From Bacillota bacterium (GTDB taxonomy: Bacteria > Bacillota > UBA4882 > UBA8346), in NCBI GenBank assembly GCA_023429995.1, contig JAEZCE010000016.1:1-64000 (forward strand): 64,000 nt of DNA. The letters run 5' to 3'. The position numbers were made by a program, and so were the translations under genes. Under the pieces are notes generated by a model. That model saw nothing but the letters and a program-made list of their open reading frames with translations. It was not told the DNA's origin and made no database searches. This document shows, piece after piece, positions 1 through 6,959 of this stretch; position 1 is the first letter of the stretch; each line of letters begins with the position of its first letter.

Positions 1-1
1 A

Positions 2-175
2 CCACAGTTGGAAGTGCATATTAATGGGGCGTTGAATGTTGGCGTTACACCTGAAAAAATTGTGGAAACCTTTTTACAGTGTATCCCCTATACAGGATTT
101 CCAAAGGTGCTTAATGCCATTAAAGTCACAAAAAAGATCTTTGTTGAGCGGGGGATTAATCTTGAAGAAAAATAG
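2..175 (+). CDS. Carboxymuconolactone decarboxylase family protein (3' end only)
   Basis: The reading frame is open from the window edge to a TAG and encodes the last 57 residues of a protein. It contains the stretch HINGALNVGVTPEKIVE followed by a segment with IPYTGFPKVLNA, which matches the C-terminal helices of the carboxymuconolactone decarboxylase/AhpD-like family. That family covers small helical proteins involved in aromatic acid breakdown or thiol-peroxidase chemistry. The CxxC-type active site would lie upstream, outside the window, so the reaction cannot be assigned. The next gene starts 27 nt downstream on the same strand, so the two may be cotranscribed. Confidence 0.75.
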   Translation, partial: PQLEVHINGALNVGVTPEKIVETFLQCIPYTGFPKVLNAIKVTKKIFVERGINLEEK

Positions 176-202
176 TCTGACAAAAAGAAAGGGGAGTCGC
201 AC

Positions 203-985
203 ATGAATGTTAAAAGAATCTGGCTTGTATCATTATTAATATTCTTAATGAGCTCAATCCACCAGGAGGCTGCTAGTATGACAAGCCTAAAATTGTTAAG
301 AGGATTTCAAGCGCCCACCGCTATTGCTTTTGATAGTAAAGAAAATATGTATGTAGCTAATTGGAGTAATGGCACAATTGAAAAAATCGATGTCTATGGG
401 GAACGTTCAGTTTTCGTTTCAATCCCCGGTTCTCCGGCGGGTTTGGCTTGCGATAAAGATGATTTTATTTACGTCTCCGACTATCAGGATTCCATTTATA
501 AAGTTAGTCCTAACGGAAAAGTGTCCCGTTATATTAAGGGATTGCAAACACCTACGGGAATTTTCTTAAATAAACAAGGCGAACTGTTGATCGCTAACCG
601 CAGCAGCAATGAAATTGTAAGAGCTTTACCTAATGCTACTATTCAATCTGTTGTCAAAAATTTGCAGATTCCGGTAGGTGTGGTTGAAGATCAAGATGGT
701 ACCATCTATGTTACTAATTATGGAGGTGGAATCACAATAATTTCGTCAAATCAAAAGATCAGGACAATCTCTGATTTCGAACAGCCAGGCTGTGGTATCG
801 TCATTGCAAAAGGAAAGGTTTTGGCTGTGGATAACGGCGCCGGAATGGTAAGAAGAATTGATATAAAAACTTTAACCTCAACACCGGTAGCGCAAGGACT
901 GAAAAGTCCGGTTGCTCTAGGAGGCAAACCAGATGGAACTATTTTTGTGGGAACTTGGGGTGATGGAGTAGTCCGGCAATTATAG
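203..985 (+). CDS. Secreted NHL/SMP-30-like beta-propeller protein
   Basis: 260 residues. Residues 1-25 form a signal peptide (a basic MNVKR start, then a hydrophobic LVSLLIFLM core), so export is likely. The rest consists of about six repeats of roughly 40 residues, each with a P.G(I/V)..D..G..YV.(N/D)-type core (for example SPAGLACDKDDFIYVSDYQD and IPVGVVEDQDGTIYVTNYGG). This is the pattern of NHL or SMP-30/gluconolactonase-like beta-propellers. Such proteins bind ligands or act as lactonases or lyases; no catalytic metal site is obvious, so no reaction is assigned. The start is supported by an AGGGGAG ribosome binding site 8 nt upstream. It lies just behind the partial carboxymuconolactone decarboxylase-like gene. 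Confidence 0.72.
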   Translation: MNVKRIWLVSLLIFLMSSIHQEAASMTSLKLLRGFQAPTAIAFDSKENMYVANWSNGTIEKIDVYGERSVFVSIPGSPAGLACDKDDFIYVSDYQDSIYKVSPNGKVSRYIKGLQTPTGIFLNKQGELLIANRSSNEIVRALPNATIQSVVKNLQIPVGVVEDQDGTIYVTNYGGGITIISSNQKIRTISDFEQPGCGIVIAKGKVLAVDNGAGMVRRIDIKTLTSTPVAQGLKSPVALGGKPDGTIFVGTWGDGVVRQL

Positions 986-1084
986 TTTTGCCTAAAAAAG
1001 GGTATATCAGAACGGCTATCTTCTCCCTTAATTATTTTCCAAAAGAAAATAACAGGAATTGACGATAGTGATGATTATTTCTAT

Positions 1085-1323
1085 TTATGAATAGTTGGCA
1101 AAGAGTATTGATTCTTTGTATAGCCCGGAATTAAATCCAACAGAGCACGTTTAGGATGAGATCAAAGAAAAATGTTTTAACAATAAAGTTTTTTCGAGAT
1201 TTAACTGTTATAGAAGTTACTCTGATTATAGATTTATATGCTTTGGAAAACAATTCAAATATAATTTCAAGTATTGATGGTTTTGATTGGATTAAAGTGT
1301 CTTTTGGAATGCACTTAGTATAA
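1085..1323 (+). pseudogene. IS630-family transposase C-terminal relic
   Basis: Two adjacent frames together spell the end of an IS630/Tc1-like transposase. The first reads SLYSPELNPTEHV, then a TAG where the family has Trp, then DEIKEKCFNNKVF. After a shift near the T-run around 1192-1197 the other frame reads DLTVIEVTLIIDLYALENN and SSIDGFDWIKVSFGMHLV before TAA. The SPELNPTEH block carries the last acidic residue of the DDE triad, and the final GFDWI motif is typical of the family. One stop, at least one frameshift and the loss of the N-terminal two thirds show that it is dead. Confidence 0.72.
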
Positions 1324-1358
1324 AACCCGCCCTGACATTGAAGGACGGGTTAGTTTTT
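1324..1358 (+). terminator. Rho-independent terminator
   Basis: AACCCGCCC (1324-1332) pairs with GGACGGGTT (1343-1351) with one mismatch, and TAGTTTTTTA follows. It directly follows the IS630 relic stop codon and would stop rightward transcription. Confidence 0.6.
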
Positions 1359-1432
1359 TACTTTTTTTCTACCGCATTTTTTAAAGCTTTCCCGACTTAA
1401 ATACCGGCACTTTCCGGGAGGCTCGTTTGCGA

Positions 1433-1539
1433 ACTTCGAAGCTGCCGAAATCAAAGGATTGCTGCCGGCTGAAGACAATGATATCAACCTGAAGAGAAGT
1501 GATTTATCACTGTTCTACGTTGACAAATTGATCGTATAA
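1433..1539 (+). other. Short coding-like relic between the IS630 remnant and the GNAT-like pseudogene
   Basis: An open stretch without a start codon reads EAAEIKGLLPAEDNDINLKR and ends SDLSLFYVDKLIV before TAA. I do not recognise the family. It looks like the tail of a gene whose front has been lost, consistent with the decay around it. Nothing else is seen between the terminator and this stretch. Confidence 0.25.
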
Positions 1540-2201
1540 TGGGACCATAAAAAAAATAGACCAAAAATTTGAAAGTAAATATCTGAAGCTTCAAATTGAA
1601 GCCTCTCAAAATGTTAAGTTTTGGTGGGAACGAGGCGATCCGGATAGTTATATTTTAAGTTACGAAGGAACGATTCTAATGGAAGATTTCTCGAAGAAAG
1701 AAGAAGGGGAAGAATTTATTGTTGGTGAATTTCAAGTTGATTTTATTGATTGTTATGATCCTCTTAATGGAGAAACTTTAAACATTCTCGAGATTATTGA
1801 TTGTTGTAGCGGGGATTTAGTTTCGGCAATTGAACCTTTACTCGCTGAAGAAGGAGATTTACAAGAAGAACTCAAAGCTGCAGATGGAATTTTACATATT
1901 TCTCGTCTTTTCTTGAAACCAGAGTTTAGAGGGCAAAAAATTGGTTATATGATTTTGCCGGTTTTGCTTAATACAATCTGTAAAAATCGAAATACTCTTG
2001 TAACAATTTATCCCAACCCGCGCAATGATATGGTTGAAAAAAAACATGACTCAAGAAGAAATTGACCTTTTCATAAAAACAAAAGAATATCAAAATGCAT
2101 TGAAAAAAATGGTTAAATTTATTGAAGATTTTGGATTTCAACATGTAATTGATACTGATACTTGGATATATAAGCTTGGAGATTTATTCGATTTAAATTA
2201 A
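1532..2201 (+). pseudogene. GNAT-like acetyltransferase, frameshifted and lacking a clear start
   Basis: The frame is open from 1532, encodes FWWERGDPDSYILSYEG, reaches the first ATG only at 1679, and continues to a stop at 2065. Its C-terminal half (LHISRLFLKPEFRGQKIGYM, then a loop and a P-x-P segment) resembles the acetyl-CoA-binding core of GNAT acetyltransferases (R/Q-x-x-G-x-G/A, here RGQKIG). After an A8 run at 2037-2044 the next frame continues with MTQEEIDLFIKTKEYQNALK and ends KLGDLFDLN at 2201. That continuation reads as the natural C-terminus. The missing start and the homopolymer shift suggest decay; a sequencing indel is the main alternative. Confidence 0.55.
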
Positions 2202-2251
2202 TGTCAAATTAAATCTATCCAGTCTTAAAGAAATTGGAGTGTCTGATTTAT

Positions 2252-2482
2252 TTAATTCCGTGAATCCTTTATTCCCAATAAATAATCAGCCGATACCCCA
2301 AAAAATTTAGCAATTTGAATTAGGGTTGCAAATTCAGGTTCTCTTAAATCATTTTCGTAACGGTTGATAGTTGTTTTGGTAGTTCCAAGATTCTCACCCA
2401 GTTGCCTCTGGCTTAGATTTGCTTCTTCCCGTAACTCGCGGAGTCGGATTCCAAATATCGTTTTAACTTTCAATTTAGTCAC
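2252..2482 (-). CDS. XRE-family helix-turn-helix transcriptional regulator
   Basis: 76 residues, essentially one HTH_3 domain. The core reads LRELREEANLSQRQLGENLG, then TTKTTINRYENDLREPEFAT, which are helices 2-3 and the recognition helix of phage-repressor-like (Cro/CI, SinR-type) regulators. No second domain is present, which is typical of small regulators of mobile or toxin-antitoxin-type loci. It points away from a sigma-A promoter at 2529-2557 whose spacer contains an inverted GGTACC repeat, so it may repress that promoter and possibly its own. The target of the rightward promoter now seems to be relic DNA. Confidence 0.85.
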   Translation of the reverse strand: MTKLKVKTIFGIRLRELREEANLSQRQLGENLGTTKTTINRYENDLREPEFATLIQIAKFFGVSADYLLGIKDSRN

Positions 2483-2528
2483 CTACCAATAAATTTTAAA
2501 AAAGTTGTTATTAAATGTAAAAAAATAA

Positions 2529-2557
2529 TTGACAGGTACCCAATAGGTACCTATAAT
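2529..2557 (+). promoter_or_regulatory. Sigma-A promoter with embedded palindromic operator
   Basis: TTGACA (2529-2534), a 17-nt spacer and TATAAT (2552-2557) are perfect consensus boxes. The spacer is nearly filled by AGGTACC-N5-GGTACCT (2534-2552), an inverted repeat placed where a bound repressor would block RNA polymerase. The adjacent divergent XRE gene is the likely regulator. Transcription would run rightward into 2565 and beyond. Confidence 0.75.
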
Positions 2558-2597
2558 AAATTATAGAGAATCAGTTAATACAAAAATAAAAGCTTAA

Positions 2598-2732
2598 TAC
2601 TTCAAAAAAGAAATAAATAAAATTTATTTTCCTTTCCAAATATGGGAAGGAAGAAAGTTTTGTAAAAAATGCAACACTCATGGAGTAATTCTATATCCCC
2701 TAATAATTTTTAGAGATAAACGTTGTCAATAG
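2598..2732 (+). pseudogene. Relic ORF with a CxxC motif
   Basis: A start-less open frame of 44 codons contains GRKFCKKCNTHGVILYPLII and ends FRDKRCQ before TAG. The CKKC pair and the later Cys suggest a small zinc-ribbon-like end of a protein, but I do not recognise the family. It lies downstream of the strong promoter at 2529-2557, and no ATG, GTG or TTG with a ribosome binding site precedes it. It is probably the tail of a deleted gene. Confidence 0.3.
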
Positions 2733-2856
2733 TTTATCACAAACCATCTTTTCCCTCAAGTCGCGCGTGGAAAGCTTGTTCGTTTATGCCCTTAAACCAG
2801 CACTCTCAACTCAAAACTTTGAATTTGTAACATTTGATGTAAGGAGGCTATCCCCA

Positions 2857-3129
2857 ATGCTTAAATCTTTCACCATCAAAATTCAACTCATTCTCACCGG
2901 CCGAGTGGCCGAAGTGGAAGAGCAGCTCTTATTGCCGGACCCGCGTTACCAGAAACTCAATGCCAAACTAAACGGAGTCATGGACCAGCTCGGCCAAAAC
3001 CTGCTGCCCGAAAAAGAACGGCTCCTGGTTGACCTGGATAAAGTTTGTCTCGAACGGGACGCCTTAGCCTACCGGATGATGTACCGCCAAGGCTTAATAG
3101 ATGGGATTAAAAAAAAGTTTGAAGTGTAA
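2857..3129 (+). CDS. Small DUF6809-like protein
   Basis: 90 residues starting MLKSFTIK. The start at 2857 is preferred to an upstream in-frame ATG at 2767 because AAGGAGG lies at 2841-2847, nine nt before it. The layout of a DPRYQKLNAK block, a helical LLPEKERLLVDLDKVC block and a terminal YRQGLIDGI motif resembles the small clostridial family DUF6809 (DPEY...GFRLG layout), which has no known function. That assignment rests on pattern memory only. A diverged and broken second copy lies at 4054-4320 with a closely matching leader (AAGG-AGG-TATCCCC-ATGCT), so the gene was duplicated locally. Confidence 0.55.
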   Translation: MLKSFTIKIQLILTGRVAEVEEQLLLPDPRYQKLNAKLNGVMDQLGQNLLPEKERLLVDLDKVCLERDALAYRMMYRQGLIDGIKKKFEV

Positions 3130-4051
3130 CATGAAGGGATGGCAGTTTTATTCAAGCTAATATGCTGCCCACTTATCCCAATTTTTCTTCGGGGAAGGGT
3201 TAAAAAAGGAGATTTTATCCGGGGCCACCCCGGTCAATGTCATCAAGCTACGTTACCGATTACTGCCAAATATTATCAGAACCTTTGTCAGCCGTGGGTT
3301 TTATATCTTCACCCCACCGTGAACGATGGGGCTAGGTATATCAAAAGCATTCTAAAGGCCCTTAGGCCTCGGTGTAGTATGATTGGTACACGCAGCTTCG
3401 AAGCATAACCCAGCCCGGCTTGTCCGGGGTTTAGAATGATTTTTTTTTAGGCTTAGCCCAGAACTTCAGGTCTGGGTGGACAGAATAAGCATAAAGGGTT
3501 TCAATGATTCCCTTTTTACGGTAGCTGAGCTTAATGACATTGACACCCCGGTCCCCGTTGCAGCAGCGCGCACTTGCGTAAAGATTAAACCCAGAAAAGC
3601 TTTTATAAATATCTAGAAATGCCAAGCTTTTTCACTATCAAATGCTTCATAATAATATTTTTCGTAAAAATGCCCAGAACCCGACAAACTTCTCCGATAT
3701 TTGAGGCAAGGAAGCCGAGAACCGCCGCCTCTATTTACGGATGAATAACGGCGGTTGCCCCCGGCAGCCTCATATAATTGCCAGTCGAAAGGCCAGGGTA
3801 TGGCGTCGCGCATTAAAATGCGCGCGACCCACTAAAAACCCTGGATGAATAAAGGGAAGACCGAAATCCGTAGGTTTCGGCGGCCTTTTGGTGACTTTTG
3901 GGCCGCTCAAAAAGTGACCCAGCCGGTGGAAGCCGTGGACCATAAGAATCGGCATTCATTTATCAAGAAATTAAAGGTGAAAAAGACTTAAATTTTAAAC
4001 TTCGAATTTAGCCCTTCACTCTTCAAACTTACTATAAGGGAGGTATCCCCC
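3130..4051. other. Gene-poor decayed stretch between the two DUF6809-like copies
   Basis: No convincing intact gene. Plus-strand codons around 3190-3299 read KEILSGATPVNVIKLRYR and continue LLPNIIRTFVSRGFYIFTPP to TGA; minus-strand codons around 3440-3560 read GVNVIKLSYRKKGIIETL. The DNA of these two stretches is related in inverted orientation (GTCAATGTCATYAAGCT, near 3233-3249 and 3526-3542), so both seem to be pieces of one family. A GC-rich hairpin (GTCGCGCATT paired with AATGCGCGCGAC) lies near 3802-3825. A plus-strand stretch at 3880-3990 (RRPFGDFWAAQKVTQPVE) resembles repetitive sequence found in many bacterial genomes. I see no ribosome binding site that would make any of this a gene. 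Confidence 0.4.
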
Positions 4052-4053
4052 AT

Positions 4054-4320
4054 GCTCACCACGAGGCTGAAGCCGACCCCGAATACAAAAACTTAGGCGA
4101 GCGCCCAAATCAGTTACTGGAGCTGGCCGCCGCAAAATTACCGCTGGAAGACAAAGCATTGCTGGAGGAATACGATGACATCTGGTTTGCGCAGATTTGC
4201 CGCCGGGATGAGCTAATCTACAGCGCGGCGCTGATGGACGGGATAATGTGCGCACATATTATGTGCGACGGTTATTGGGTGGCGCTGGTAGCACGGGGAG
4301 TGGAGAAGATAAAGGTTTGA
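4054..4320 (+). pseudogene. Second DUF6809-like copy, frameshifted and shortened
   Basis: The frame ending in TGA at 4318-4320 reads EADPEYKNLGERPNQLLELA, then AAKLPLEDKALLEEYDDI and YSAALMDGIM, parallel to the copy at 2857-3129 (DPRYQKLN, LLPEKERLLVDLD, YRQGLIDGI). The leader is conserved (AAGGGAGGTATCCCCC before ATG at 4052), but that ATG is out of frame with the homologous sequence, and about 25 N-terminal codons are missing. A deletion with frameshift right after the start is the simplest reading. It also has a longer C-terminal tail than copy 1. Confidence 0.5.
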
Positions 4321-4372
4321 AATGCCTGCCTCACCCCAACAGTAACCTGATCGGCCAGAGAAATGGCGGCAA

Positions 4373-4583
4373 TTCCCCTCCCTTTGACTGATGGCTCATA
4401 AAAAACGGGAAAGGGAGGGGAAGGTCAGATAATGCAATATATAGCGACATTTTTTGATTGGAAAGTCTTGGATTATACCTTTAAGATGACCAAGATTTGG
4501 GCCCCCTTTTTGGTAAACCTGAAATATAACGAACTTCCCCTCCCTTTAACGTAAATTGTGTCCGGCAGTCAAAGGGAGGGGAG
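4373..4583. repeat. Short element with nested inverted repeats (MITE-like)
   Basis: Outer ends are TTCCCCTCCCTTTGACTG (4373-4390) and CAGTCAAAGGGAGGGGAG (4566-4583), inverted copies matching at 17 of 18 positions. Inner copies AAAGGGAGGGGAAGG (4410-4424) and CTTCCCCTCCCTTT (4534-4547) face the outer ones, so each end can also form its own hairpin. The 211-bp unit has no ORF. Terminal inverted repeats of this length around a short non-coding core are typical of miniature inverted-repeat elements; no clear target-site duplication is visible. The rest of the 4321-4715 gap holds nothing I can name. Confidence 0.55.
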
Positions 4584-4715
4584 AAGCAAACTGCTAGCTA
4601 CCGGCATTTAAGTAACTGGAGGGGAGAGTTGGGAAAATCCTTTTTTATTGCCTCCTCAGAAGTTGTTAAAAAGAAAAAAGCCGGGCTGGGCGGAGATGGT
4701 CATACCCTTTCCCCT

Positions 4716-5714
4716 TTAACCTTTTCCTTTCCGATACTCCTCAATCATCATCCAGGGTGTCTGATCCCCATTTTGAAAACCCATGGCCGGACACCGGTGG
4801 TTGTAATAAGTTAACCACTCTTTGAGTCGGCTTTCAAGAGTGGCTAGGTCGCTCGTCCCGTTAAAAAGGTTCTTCCGGTCCGGAAATTCCGGCTCCAGGA
4901 TTTGATGGAATTGCTTGATAAAATTATCCTGAGTCTTCTTTGAATCGATCCGCCGGTGCGCGATATTGTTCAGTTGTAAATATAATTCGTAATGCTGCAG
5001 GGGATTACCGGAATATTTCCGGCCGGTATCCGTTACCATGGCCGAAACCGGGATTTGCAAGTCGCGAAAAAAAGGCAATACTTCGTTATGAAGGATCATC
5101 ACCGCATCATCGCAATGTTTTCCAAGATGAAACGCACCAAAAGTATAATTACTATAAGTATCAAACACAGTCTGCAAATAAAGCTCGCCGAGATTATGAA
5201 AATACCCAACCAAGAGGGTCGTTTGGGCCAAAAGTTTACCCGGGCGCTTTCCTTGTTCATAAGGCTTTTTTGCGCTTGGTTTCAGCTTTTTCAACATGGC
5301 GAATTGTTCCGGGGTCATCGTGGAAGGATTTTCTTGGAGCTTCAGTAAGCGTTGGTATTTGGTGCCCATTTGATGTTTTAAAAGGATATGATAAATGGCG
5401 GTGGCGCTGAGTGAAAAATTGAGGGATTTTAATGCGGCGCTTAAATGCTTCACTCCCCAACCGGGATGATCCAGACTGAAAGCTACGATTTGCTCCGCGA
5501 GGTTTTCGTTGATTTCCTGCCGGTTTATTTTGGGGAGGGCGGGCCGGAAATTGGCGATGTCTTGGAGCCCGTTTTTTTGGATATAATCTTTACATTCATC
5601 ACGCCAGTTATCCGGACCCAGACGCAGGCGAATTCGGTTGACTTGATTTAAAAATTTGGAAATGTCTTTCGGGTGGAGTTTGGTTTGTCCATGGGCTTCA
5701 AATTTTTGGTTCAT
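4716..5714 (-). CDS. IS481-type transposase/integrase-like protein with altered catalytic residues
   Basis: 332 residues. The N-terminal part has the winged-helix region found in IS481-like transposases (EQIVAFSLDHPGWGVKHLSA about residues 74-93, then MGTKYQRLLKLQE). The C-terminal half is an rve/DDE integrase core (LPFFRDLQIPVSAMVTDTG, EYRKG end). In relatives I remember, the first catalytic Asp sits in an AQDTFYVG-type block; here it reads AQTTLLVG, giving Thr165. The second Asp is kept (VTDTG, Asp229). The third residue, normally Glu in a GxxERFHK-type block, is Asp263 in KTQDNFIKQF. GAGGT lies 9 nt before the ATG. No flanking terminal inverted repeats were found. The frame is intact, so either it is recently inactivated or it serves a non-transposition role. 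Confidence 0.75.
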   Translation of the reverse strand: MNQKFEAHGQTKLHPKDISKFLNQVNRIRLRLGPDNWRDECKDYIQKNGLQDIANFRPALPKINRQEINENLAEQIVAFSLDHPGWGVKHLSAALKSLNFSLSATAIYHILLKHQMGTKYQRLLKLQENPSTMTPEQFAMLKKLKPSAKKPYEQGKRPGKLLAQTTLLVGYFHNLGELYLQTVFDTYSNYTFGAFHLGKHCDDAVMILHNEVLPFFRDLQIPVSAMVTDTGRKYSGNPLQHYELYLQLNNIAHRRIDSKKTQDNFIKQFHQILEPEFPDRKNLFNGTSDLATLESRLKEWLTYYNHRCPAMGFQNGDQTPWMMIEEYRKGKG

Positions 5715-6089
5715 TTCCGATTACCTCACCAATGGCGATTTCATGGGTGCATTTCCCGATTGCCTCAATGACGGGATTTAAAACCCCGGCTTTTGCTTCA
5801 TAACAGGACCTCGCCATCAATACCCCTGATTATAAACTGGTAAACCCACTTGTCAAAGTTCCGAAAATTATGCCGAAATGGATTTTCCGGTTTATTGTAG
5901 GCCGTTCACGTGAAATAAGGCTATTATTCGCAGTATGTATGCTGTTTTCTTCAATTCTTTGCCAGTATGACCGGAATCAAAGAGCGAAGTCGAAATAAAA
6001 GCTTTCGAACATTTCTCAGCTATCCCTTGGTTTTAGGAATATTTGAAATTACACATAAACTGGTCCTCCGGCAATTGTTTTTTCAAGGA
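5715..6089. other. Intergenic region upstream of the repeat protein
   Basis: Next to the transposase start are two imperfect direct repeats, CATTTCCGATTACCTCA (5714-5730) and CATTTCCCGATTGCCTCA (5751-5768). I see no gene or RNA in the rest. Confidence 0.35.
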
Positions 6090-6118
6090 TGTACAATTTC
6101 AATATCCGTCTGTATAAT
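6090..6118 (+). promoter_or_regulatory. Probable sigma-A promoter for the 22-residue-repeat protein
   Basis: TATAAT at 6113-6118 is a perfect -10 box; the -35 position 17 nt upstream reads TGTACA (6090-6095), a weak match. It lies about 40 nt before the start codon at 6157, a suitable distance for a short leader. Confidence 0.45.
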
Positions 6119-6156
6119 AAAAGCAAGATAGTAAACGTAACCGGAGGAAGAACGCT

Positions 6157-6552
6157 ATGAGATATAAGTTGTCCGTTTTGTTTGTTGCTTTACTGGGAGT
6201 TTTTCTCCTGGTTCCAGTGGCCGGCGTTGCCAATGACTCCCCATCCCCGAAAAAACCCGGCGTTTTTTTAGGAACCGCCAATAAAAGTCCCAAGGAAATT
6301 TTTATATCGATGAAAGAAGGAATCGTTGAGCTTTTCCGGGGCGCCAAAAGCACTACCAAGCGGACAGCCGGAAAGGTAGGCCAGGGCGTCGTCCGCGGCG
6401 CCAGGGAAGTAAAGAGTGAAACCAGGAAAACCGCCGGAACGGTGGGACATGGAGTGGCCGGCGGCGCCAGAAAAGTGGGAACCGAAACCAAAAAGGCGGC
6501 CAAGACCGTTAAAAAGGGTATCGTGGATGCCTTGGACAGCCTTAAAAAATAA
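6157..6552 (+). CDS. Secreted basic protein with 22-residue tandem repeats
   Basis: 131 residues. Residues 1-25 are a signal peptide (hydrophobic LFVALLGVFLLVPVAGVA). Residues 67-131 form three tandem units of 22, 22 and 21 residues that begin TKRTAGKVGQG, TRKTAGTVGHG and TKKAAKTVKKG; the preceding KEGIVELFRGAK looks like a diverged earlier unit. The units are rich in Lys, Arg, Gly, Ala and Thr with regularly spaced hydrophobics, so a basic amphipathic helix is expected, as in LEA-like or apolipoprotein-like repeats. A role in binding nucleic acid, cell wall or membrane is guesswork. CGGAGGA lies before the ATG, and a terminator follows at 6786-6816. It appears monocistronic. Confidence 0.6.
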   Translation: MRYKLSVLFVALLGVFLLVPVAGVANDSPSPKKPGVFLGTANKSPKEIFISMKEGIVELFRGAKSTTKRTAGKVGQGVVRGAREVKSETRKTAGTVGHGVAGGARKVGTETKKAAKTVKKGIVDALDSLKK

Positions 6553-6785
6553 TGAAGGCATTGAACTCAATCCTCCAGGTAGTGCGCCTTCACCGCAGTG
6601 CTGCATTGATCCGCCCTTCGAATGGAATCATCATCATTCGTTGACTTCCGAAAGACAAATCCGCTTGAGAAGGAAATTTCGTCCGGACGTCGAAAAGAAA
6701 TGGGGTAACACGGTAGCATGGTAGGGTTTGGATAGCGCAGTGAACATAAGTAGCATGGTAGCCTGGGGGACATATCGCAAACTTT

Positions 6786-6816
6786 AACCCTGACATGGCT
6801 ATGTCTGGGTTTTTTT
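6786..6816 (+). terminator. Rho-independent terminator
   Basis: AACCCTGACAT (6786-6796), loop GGCT and ATGTCTGGGTT form a stem with one T-T mismatch, followed by a run of T. It ends the transcript from 6157. Between 6553 and 6785 I see no gene. Confidence 0.75.
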
Positions 6817-6829
6817 ATGCCTACCTAAT

Positions 6830-6885
6830 ATGAAAATAAAACTTCGCCGGTTTAGGGTGTATCCTTCGGTTCGTTTTATTTTCAT
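6830..6885. repeat. 13-bp perfect inverted repeat in the liv leader
   Basis: ATGAAAATAAAAC (6830-6842) and GTTTTATTTTCAT (6873-6885) are exact inverted copies around a 30-nt GC-richer loop. It could be a terminator-like hairpin or a structured leader upstream of the liv operon. Confidence 0.55.
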
Positions 6886-6893
6886 TGATTCTT

Positions 6894-6920
6894 ATGACAG
6901 CCCGTTTGAAGGGCTGTCAT
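6894..6920. promoter_or_regulatory. 10-bp hairpin just upstream of livK
   Basis: ATGACAGCCC (6894-6903), loop GTTTGAA and GGGCTGTCAT (6911-6920) form a perfect stem that is not followed by a T run. It ends 39 nt before livK. It may be an operator, an mRNA-stabilising hairpin or part of an attenuator; no known riboswitch fold was recognised. Confidence 0.5.
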
Positions 6921-6959
6921 GCGTGCTACCGGAGAAAAATTGATAGGGGAGGATAAGTA

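Noticed and set aside
1679..2482. GNAT-like gene plus XRE gene as a toxin-antitoxin pair
   Set aside because: They are convergent, not an operon, the GNAT frame is broken, and the XRE protein is not the RHH-type antitoxin usually paired with GNAT toxins.
2767..2856. Longer N-terminus for the DUF6809-like protein (ATG at 2767)
   Set aside because: AAGGAGG sits directly before the internal ATG at 2857, the leader is shared with copy 2, and the extra 30 residues look non-coding.
3770..3955. Minus-strand ORF of 61 codons (HRLGHFLSGPKVTKRPPKPT)
   Set aside because: It lies in a stretch resembling a repetitive sequence that yields spurious ORFs in many genomes; no ribosome binding site.
4629..4814. 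Plus-strand ORF opposite the transposase end
   Set aside because: No ribosome binding site; its second half lies opposite the transposase coding strand, a typical shadow.
6830..6959. Known riboswitch or T-box upstream of the liv operon
   Set aside because: No T-box sequence or known riboswitch core was recognised, only simple hairpins.
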